Origin: JAPLVS01 sp043809265
GTDB taxonomy: Archaea > Iainarchaeota > Iainarchaeia > Iainarchaeales > DTGL01
Length of the DNA: 11,531 nt
Assembly (NCBI GenBank): GCA_043809265.1
Contig: JAZDDY010000125.1
Location: 1-11,531 of the forward strand
Direction: 5' to 3'
The notes under the pieces are model-generated. The model was not told the origin of the DNA, made no database searches, and worked only from the letters and a program-made list of their open reading frames with translations. How positions within the stretch are numbered: the stretch's first letter is position 1; the number at the start of each line of letters is the position of its first letter. A program made the position numbers and the translations under genes. Shown here piece by piece: positions 4,909-9,026 of the stretch.

Positions 4909-5979
4909 CTAAAACGGTAATCCCCTGTGCCTTTCGCGCTGGGGGTTTGGGTGCCGCCTTGCGGCTTCAGGCGATGTTATGAGGTCGTTCAGGAATGCCA
5001 TTTCACGGTCGTATTTGTCCTTCCAAAGTGCTTCAGTTTCCTGCAGTTTGGAAACATCGCCGCCATGCCTTTCCTTCACAAGCCGCTTGTCGTATTTTGC
5101 AGGGTCGCCGACCTTGGTGATTTTTCCGTCTTTCATTGCCTCTATTGCGGTGTTCACATATGGGTGTAATGCGCCTCCGTCGACTGTCACGATTATTGCA
5201 TTTCCTTTCGGGTCTATTTCCCTGATAGACATTCCTGCCTGGCTTGCATTTTCAACAATTCTCGCGAGCGCCCTAAGGTTCGCTTCACCAAACTGCGGCG
5301 ACCTCAAAGCCTGGCCTATTTTTTCATGGAAATTCGGCCAGTCGTAATAACCTTGGACCCCCTTGACATTTCCGTATTCCCTTCTCTTGTCCCTTGAAAC
5401 CCTTCCGCGGCCTTCACGGAAAAAAACATCCCATAAAGGCGCAATGCCTGTGTCCTTAATCATTTCCCCGTAAGCTCTGTTCGTTCTCTCCCAGTGGTCA
5501 AAGCCGAAAGTGCCTTTTGAAGCCCTTGCCTCGACCGCAGCATTAAGCTCTTCTGCCCTGTTTTCAAAAAGGTTCTTCTTTATGGGCGCCTGCTGTACTG
5601 GTGCCGCCTGCCTTGGCACTTCGCGTACTGGCCTGGCTCTCCCGCTTGCAAAATCACGAATGTGCTGCAATTCTGCCGCAGAGTCTTCCCTCTGCCTTTT
5701 TTCGGCAATATCCCCGCTCGGCACAACTTTTGGCAGTACCTTGCTGTGTCGGGCTGAGAGCAGGTCAAGCGCTTTTTGCAGTTTTGCTGTAGCCACTCCG
5801 TCAATAGGCCCGCTTGAGGATGTAATGAACCTTCGCAGTTCCCTTATTCGTTCGGTTTGCCCAGGCTTCCCTATGTTGGCACATATTTCCTGGAAGCCAG
5901 CGGTTACTTTTGCTTTTACTGCAGGGTCAGAAATGGGGTGCGGTTTTCTCGGCATCGGCTTGTGAGGCGGCTCAGGCAA
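4909..5979 (-). CDS. Unknown 356-aa soluble protein
   Basis: I do not recognise this family. Residues 1-18 are Pro/Lys/Arg-rich and probably disordered. Residues 20-112 look helical. A Pro/Ala/Gln linker (about 113-133) leads into the main domain (about 135-340), with FGFDHWERTNRAYGEMIKDTGIAPLWDVFF and YYDWPNFHEKIGQALRSPQFGEANLRALARIVENA. It also has a strand-rich patch, NAIIVTVDGGALHPYV (260-275). There is no membrane segment or signal peptide. The start read here is TTG at 5979, preceded by GGTG (5988-5985) and a TATA-like ATTTTAAAAG at 6004-6013. ATG at residue 9 (5955) is the alternative. It leads an operon with the 94-aa gene. It may be lineage-specific; a similar basic/Pro N-terminus occurs in the 324-aa gene. 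Confidence 0.8.
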   Translation of the reverse strand: MPEPPHKPMPRKPHPISDPAVKAKVTAGFQEICANIGKPGQTERIRELRRFITSSSGPIDGVATAKLQKALDLLSARHSKVLPKVVPSGDIAEKRQREDSAAELQHIRDFASGRARPVREVPRQAAPVQQAPIKKNLFENRAEELNAAVEARASKGTFGFDHWERTNRAYGEMIKDTGIAPLWDVFFREGRGRVSRDKRREYGNVKGVQGYYDWPNFHEKIGQALRSPQFGEANLRALARIVENASQAGMSIREIDPKGNAIIVTVDGGALHPYVNTAIEAMKDGKITKVGDPAKYDKRLVKERHGGDVSKLQETEALWKDKYDREMAFLNDLITSPEAARRHPNPQRERHRGLPF

Positions 5980-6003
5980 AAAAACACCAATAACTATTAT
6001 GTT

Positions 6004-6013
6004 CTTTTAAAAT
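6004..6013 (-). promoter_or_regulatory. TATA box of the 356-aa gene
   Basis: The minus strand reads ATTTTAAAAG, centred about 29 nt upstream of the TTG at 5979. Confidence 0.4.
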
Positions 6014-6040
6014 AAAAACATATCCTCTTTCCAAGGTTTT

Positions 6041-6328
6041 CTAGTTTCTCCCCAGCGGCACTGTGCTGTACACCTTGTCATGCGGCTCCAGTTTCACGAG
6101 CAAAACTGAATTTTCTTTTTCGTTAATCGCGTAAAGCAATACATGGCTTTTCATTATGTGGGTTCTCCGAAAGCCCTGCAATGGGCTCCTCAAAGGTTCA
6201 AAAATGAAAGGGTCTTCGACAAGCCTTGCGAGTTTGGATTCGACTTCCTTTTTGAGTTCGCTGTTTTTTTTGGACAATTTTTTGTATTCGTGCTCGAATG
6301 TTTTGGTGGCTTCAAGTCCGAATGGCAT
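6041..6328 (-). CDS. relE: RelE/ParE-type toxin
   Basis: A 95-aa toxin of the RelE/ParE fold; many members are ribosome-dependent mRNA interferases. The typical helix is FEHEYKKLSKKNSELKKEVESKLARLVEDP (residues 11-40). It is followed by the signature 'LRSPLQGFRRTHIMKSHVLLYAINE' (46-70) and the closing strand VLLVKLEPHDKVYS (76-89). The basic residues R54/R55, and H83 in the usual 'HRdkvY' position, are candidates for the active site. ATG 6328 is chosen over the TTG one codon earlier because GGTGA at 6337-6333 then has 4-nt spacing rather than 1. That SD overlaps the TAG of the antitoxin (6339-6337), a sign of coupled translation. The family call is good; the cleavage target is unknown. Confidence 0.85.
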   Translation of the reverse strand: MPFGLEATKTFEHEYKKLSKKNSELKKEVESKLARLVEDPFIFEPLRSPLQGFRRTHIMKSHVLLYAINEKENSVLLVKLEPHDKVYSTVPLGRN

Positions 6329-6332
6329 CAAA

Positions 6333-6337
6333 TCACC
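6333..6337 (-). promoter_or_regulatory. SD of the toxin overlapping the antitoxin stop
   Basis: The minus strand reads TAGGTGATTTGATG: the antitoxin stop TAG shares its G with GGTGA, 4 nt before the toxin ATG. It decides the toxin start and suggests translational coupling. Confidence 0.6.
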
Positions 6338-6531
6338 TAAAGCTCTTGCAATCCCTTTATTTTCCTTGAACCGCTTTTCATTGCGCTTTCAAGGTTTTTC
6401 CCGAAATTCTTGTGGAATTCGAGTTCGTCGACCGGATGCCAGTCTATTTCCTCAAGCCAGTTGTGCTCGTGCTCTTCGAGTTCTTTTCCGGCAAGGTATT
6501 TTTCAAAAATGCGCTGTTTTTTGGAATCCAA
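6337..6531 (-). CDS. Cognate antitoxin of the RelE-type toxin
   Basis: A 64-aa acidic, helical protein (MDSKKQRIFEKYLAGKELEEHEHNWLEEIDWHPVDEL in sequence order, residues 1-37) directly upstream of the toxin. I recognise no named antitoxin family, and no RHH or AbrB-like DNA-binding segment is evident. The call rests on size, charge and gene order. The start is TTG at 6531, supported by AAGGTG ending 5 nt upstream and by TATA-like CTTAAATTC at 6562-6570. An HNW...DWH cluster near residues 23-32 is unusual and could bind metal or form the toxin contact. The gene lies 51 nt after the stop of the deiminase-like C-terminal ORF and probably has its own promoter. Confidence 0.7.
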   Translation of the reverse strand: MDSKKQRIFEKYLAGKELEEHEHNWLEEIDWHPVDELEFHKNFGKNLESAMKSGSRKIKGLQEL

Positions 6532-6536
6532 AATCG

Positions 6537-6542
6537 CACCTT
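6537..6542 (-). promoter_or_regulatory. SD that selects the antitoxin TTG start
   Basis: AAGGTG on the minus strand, 5 nt before the TTG at 6531. Confidence 0.45.
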
Positions 6543-6561
6543 CAAGATTATTGACCGCATT

Positions 6562-6570
6562 GAATTTAAG
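6562..6570 (-). promoter_or_regulatory. TATA box of the RelE-type operon
   Basis: The minus strand reads CTTAAATTC, about 35 nt upstream of the TTG start. It lies 13 nt beyond the stop of the deiminase-like gene. Confidence 0.4.
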
Positions 6571-6582
6571 TTTATGCGGTTT

Positions 6583-7275
6583 TCAGGCGTTTTTTACCGG
6601 CCTTTTTCCGCTTTTCCTTTTGCGCTTTTTGTTGATTTGCGCCTGGGTTTCGGGCGAAAGGTTTGCTGTGCACCTGATGCCTGCGCCGCGCGGGTAAGTC
6701 GAGCCCATCCCATTTGAAGCCCTCACGACAAACACGCCGAGTTTTTTCAGCGCCCTTATTGTTTTCCTTGCCTTTGGCGCCATAAGGATGCGGTTTTTTC
6801 CAAGGTCAAGGAAATTTGCAGGGAAAAGCGCGCCTTCGGCTTGCGGCACAACAACCAGGGCGTGCCCTGTTTTGCTTGCGATTTCTTTTACCAGCTGCCT
6901 GTTGTCCTGGAAATAATTGTAATCCACGACCAAGATTTTTCTTCCCGGAATCCTGTTGATGAAAAGGTCGATGTGCGGGTTTTCAATGTAAACAAGCCTT
7001 TTCCAGTCGTTCACGACAGTTTGGCATTTCGGCGCCAGCCCAGGGGGCAGCCTGAAAACCTCCATGCCCAGGCCTTCCAAAAATGCGATTTCTTTTTCTG
7101 CCGCCCCTGCCGTTCCCCCTGCGACAAGCAGGAACCTGTCGCCTATGTTCACTACTGTGCCGCCTTCGCCCAATGCCGAAAAGAATTTTTTGCCTGGAAT
7201 TATTTCACTGCCGGAAGCGTCCGCAAAGCGCTTCACCCTTGTTTTTTTTTTCAGAGACTGCGCTGGGTGACACAA
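6583..7275 (-). CDS. Deiminase/amidinotransferase-fold protein, C-terminal part (frameshifted)
   Basis: 230 residues from the first ATG of the frame, but this is almost surely the C-terminal two thirds of one protein whose N-terminal part is the next ORF. Motifs of the guanidino-group-modifying (GME) superfamily appear in order. They are ENPH101-I-D103-LFINRI, the His-Asp motif; VVVPQAE147...PAN154F; and G198-A-G-I-R-C202-T, matching the family GG.(R/H)C nucleophile-Cys motif. Enzymes of this fold act on arginine or other guanidines through Cys, His and acidic residues. The Lys/Arg-rich last 20 residues are a tail. The first ~12 residues come from the overlap and are probably not made as such. 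GTG at residue 14 is another start. Substrate cannot be inferred. Confidence 0.65.
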   Translation of the reverse strand: MCHPAQSLKKKTRVKRFADASGSEIIPGKKFFSALGEGGTVVNIGDRFLLVAGGTAGAAEKEIAFLEGLGMEVFRLPPGLAPKCQTVVNDWKRLVYIENPHIDLFINRIPGRKILVVDYNYFQDNRQLVKEIASKTGHALVVVPQAEGALFPANFLDLGKNRILMAPKARKTIRALKKLGVFVVRASNGMGSTYPRGAGIRCTANLSPETQAQINKKRKRKSGKRPVKNA

Positions 7276-7735
7276 ACCTTATGCCTTTGGCGACCGAATA
7301 AGTGTCCCTCGAATACGTTGAATCGTAGGAGCCGCCCCGTGCGACCCTGAAAGTCCTGGCGCCGGCTTTCCTTGCAAGCTCGATGAAAGACTGTCTTTGG
7401 TTGGTCACTGGTTCGTTCCCGTTTTTTGCCTCCGGAACCCATACTGTAAAGCCTTCCCTGCGCAAATCCCTTACAAGCGAAAGCCTTTCCAGCGCGAAAG
7501 CGGAATGCATGCGCTCATCCTGCATGAACTTGTCAATGGTTGCCGATGGTTCAGCCTTCACGACCATTTTTCCATTCCTGTATTCCAGGCCATGCAGGGA
7601 AAGCTCTGACAAGGGAATCATCGGGAAAACAGGCTTCGGCATTGCCGCTATTCCTGCGGTTTTTGACTCGACTCTTTTCCTGTCAAGTCCAGTGGGAGAA
7701 ATGATTGCTGCTTTCCTGTTCCTGCGCTTCGGCAT
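7205..7735 (-). CDS. Deiminase/amidinotransferase-fold protein, N-terminal part (frameshifted)
   Basis: 176 residues from ATG 7735. The first ~30 are basic and disordered. Residues 85-155 look like the first blade of the GME fold: RLSLVRDLRREGFTVWVPEA, then ARTFRVARGG...STYSRDTYSVAKGIRFVSPSA, with the 'RD' that often marks the substrate-binding acidic residue. After VSEKK the frame drifts into an unrelated tail (about 15 residues) and stops at 7205. Removing one A from the A10 run at 7242-7251 joins this frame to the 6583-7275 ORF. The result is a continuous protein of 383 residues, a normal length for the family. A TATA box at 7762-7773 supports the start. Alone this fragment lacks His and Cys and would be inactive. 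Confidence 0.65.
   Translation of the reverse strand: MPKRRNRKAAIISPTGLDRKRVESKTAGIAAMPKPVFPMIPLSELSLHGLEYRNGKMVVKAEPSATIDKFMQDERMHSAFALERLSLVRDLRREGFTVWVPEAKNGNEPVTNQRQSFIELARKAGARTFRVARGGSYDSTYSRDTYSVAKGIRFVSPSAVSEKKNKGEALCGRFRQ
7242..7251 (-). other. A10 homopolymer at the frameshift site
   Basis: Ten adenines on the coding (minus) strand, in CTGA10CAAGG... context counted from the preceding TCTG. A9 would restore one 383-residue frame (V-S-E-K-K-T-R-V-K-R...), while A11 gives an early TGA. Such a run is a typical site of polymerase slippage, phase variation or sequencing error. Confidence 0.75.
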
Positions 7736-7761
7736 GCTCTCACAAAATATGTGCGGGAACA

Positions 7762-7773
7762 GGAATTTATTGG
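7762..7773 (-). promoter_or_regulatory. TATA box of the deiminase-like gene
   Basis: The minus strand reads CCAATAAATTCC, centred about 33 nt upstream of the ATG at 7735. It overlaps the stop codon of the 324-aa gene. Confidence 0.45.
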
Positions 7774-8741
7774 TTTGCCTCGCCTGAACGCCTGCCCGGC
7801 ATTATCTCTATTTGGAGCTGGACTTCGCGCCTCAGGGTGTCCCTTGCCTCTATTGCTGCTGCTTCGAGCGGCGAGCGGTGGAATCCCTCTTCAGAGCCGT
7901 AATTTTTCCTCCAATAATCGAAAAATTCCTCTTCGAACGGTTTTTGCGTTTTTTTGCGCGAACAGGCCTCTATTATCCCTTTCAGCAATTCAGGAACGCG
8001 TTCAGGGTGCGTTTCATCCAGCATTTCCCTGAATGCGAACATTGCGTGCGCCCTTGCCTTTGCCTTGATTGCCCCGAGTTCGCGGTCGCTCCATTTGTGG
8101 CTGCGGATTTTGATAAACGGTATTTTTTGCTCGTTAAGCGCTTTCCTGACAGCATCCGACACTTCAGGCAAAAGCCTTGACTCCAGGATTTCAGGCTCGA
8201 AAGGGTTCACAGACGCGTATTGCGCCGCTCTTTTTGGAAGACCTGCGAGCATTTTCAGGCAGTAAAGCCTTGCGTTTTTTGCGCCGGAACTTATCGCCTG
8301 CCTTGCAATGCCGATGCCGCGGCTTTTGTGGCTTTTGAAAGGCCCGAATGCGCCTGTATTGAAATGCGATTCAGGCAGAAGGCTTGGCTCTATGCCGCCC
8401 AAAAATTTGAATGCCTGGCTGTGCAGGACCGCCCTTTCCTCTTGGGGGGCGGTTTGGGCGATTTCCCTTATGCCGGAAATCAGCCTTTCCGAAAAGGCTT
8501 TTTCAGCGCCTGTTTGGGCGCCCTGTATTTCCACCGGCATTCCTGAAGCAGTGAACTGGAAATAGGTGGAAACTTCTCTTGTGCCTTCAACAAGCCTGTC
8601 CCTGAGCGCCTGCAATTTTGGCGTGAAATCCGCCTTTGCCGGGTTCTTGAAGGCATGCCTGCGCGACGCCCTTGCTGTGCGCGGCCTTGCCTTTGGGTTG
8701 CCGCCGCGCCCTGCGCCACCTCTCACTCCCGAGCCAGCCAT
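7767..8741 (-). CDS. Unknown 324-aa soluble protein
   Basis: I do not recognise a family. Residues 1-35 are Gly/Arg/Pro-rich (MAGSGVRGGAGRGGNPKARP...) and probably disordered, perhaps nucleic-acid binding. The rest is mostly helical: LQALRDRLVEGTREV (43-57), AEKAFSERLISGIREIAQ (79-96), DAVRKALNEQK (196-206) and GAIKAKARAHAMFAFREMLDE (223-243). The last helices are Arg/Glu-rich. There is no signal peptide, membrane segment or clear catalytic motif. The ATG start is preceded by a possible TATA box around 8771-8779 (CAATTAAC), about 34 nt upstream. The stop lies inside the promoter of the deiminase-like gene, so the two are adjacent with separate promoters. It may be a lineage-specific protein. 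Confidence 0.8.
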   Translation of the reverse strand: MAGSGVRGGAGRGGNPKARPRTARASRRHAFKNPAKADFTPKLQALRDRLVEGTREVSTYFQFTASGMPVEIQGAQTGAEKAFSERLISGIREIAQTAPQEERAVLHSQAFKFLGGIEPSLLPESHFNTGAFGPFKSHKSRGIGIARQAISSGAKNARLYCLKMLAGLPKRAAQYASVNPFEPEILESRLLPEVSDAVRKALNEQKIPFIKIRSHKWSDRELGAIKAKARAHAMFAFREMLDETHPERVPELLKGIIEACSRKKTQKPFEEEFFDYWRKNYGSEEGFHRSPLEAAAIEARDTLRREVQLQIEIMPGRRSGEANQ

Positions 8742-8790
8742 AAGCGATAAGATTATTATTGCAAAAAAAAGTTAATTGTTGGCTTGGCAG

Positions 8791-8922
8791 TCAAACCAAG
8801 GAGAAATAGCTTCTTGCCCTTCTTCTCTGCTGGAAGGACCTATTCTCAATCAGCCTTTGGTCCAACCTGTTTCTTCCGTATGCGTGGATTGCTTTTTCGA
8901 TTGCGTTTTTTTCTTCTTTCAT
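8791..8922 (-). CDS. 43-aa basic small protein
   Basis: ATG 8922 opens a 43-residue frame, MKEEKNAIEKAIHAYGRNRL..., ending VTGA at 8791. It reads as an amphipathic, Lys/Glu then Arg-rich helix (QQRRRARSYFSLV at the end), with AGA/AGG codons like the other genes. A TATA-like CCTTAATAGG at 8944-8953, about 27 nt upstream of the ATG, predicts a leaderless mRNA. It is divergent to the large surface protein gene, with 104 bp between starts, and lies 49 bp upstream of the 324-aa gene on the same strand. The function is unknown. Charge suggests binding to nucleic acid or to a membrane. Confidence 0.5.
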   Translation of the reverse strand: MKEEKNAIEKAIHAYGRNRLDQRLIENRSFQQRRRARSYFSLV

Positions 8923-8943
8923 AATAATACATGCGGCGATCTC

Positions 8944-8953
8944 CCTATTAAGG
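8944..8953 (-). promoter_or_regulatory. TATA box of the 43-aa gene
   Basis: The minus strand reads CCTTAATAGG, centred about 27 nt upstream of the ATG at 8922. It is one half of the divergent promoter pair. Confidence 0.4.
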
Positions 8954-8994
8954 CAGAAAAACTGTAAGGGCCTGCTTCGGTGCCCTTGAGCAAT

Positions 8995-9003
8995 CCTTAA
9001 ATA
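8995..9003 (+). promoter_or_regulatory. TATA box of the surface protein gene
   Basis: CCTTAAATA, centred about 27-28 nt upstream of the ATG at 9027, predicts a leaderless transcript. Confidence 0.5.
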
Positions 9004-9026
9004 CTCCTATAGAAGTAATAGTAATT

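Noticed and set aside
8776..8967. 63-aa plus-strand frame
   Set aside because: Antisense to the better supported 43-aa gene; it has a phenylalanine run from the A-rich codons opposite, and no promoter.
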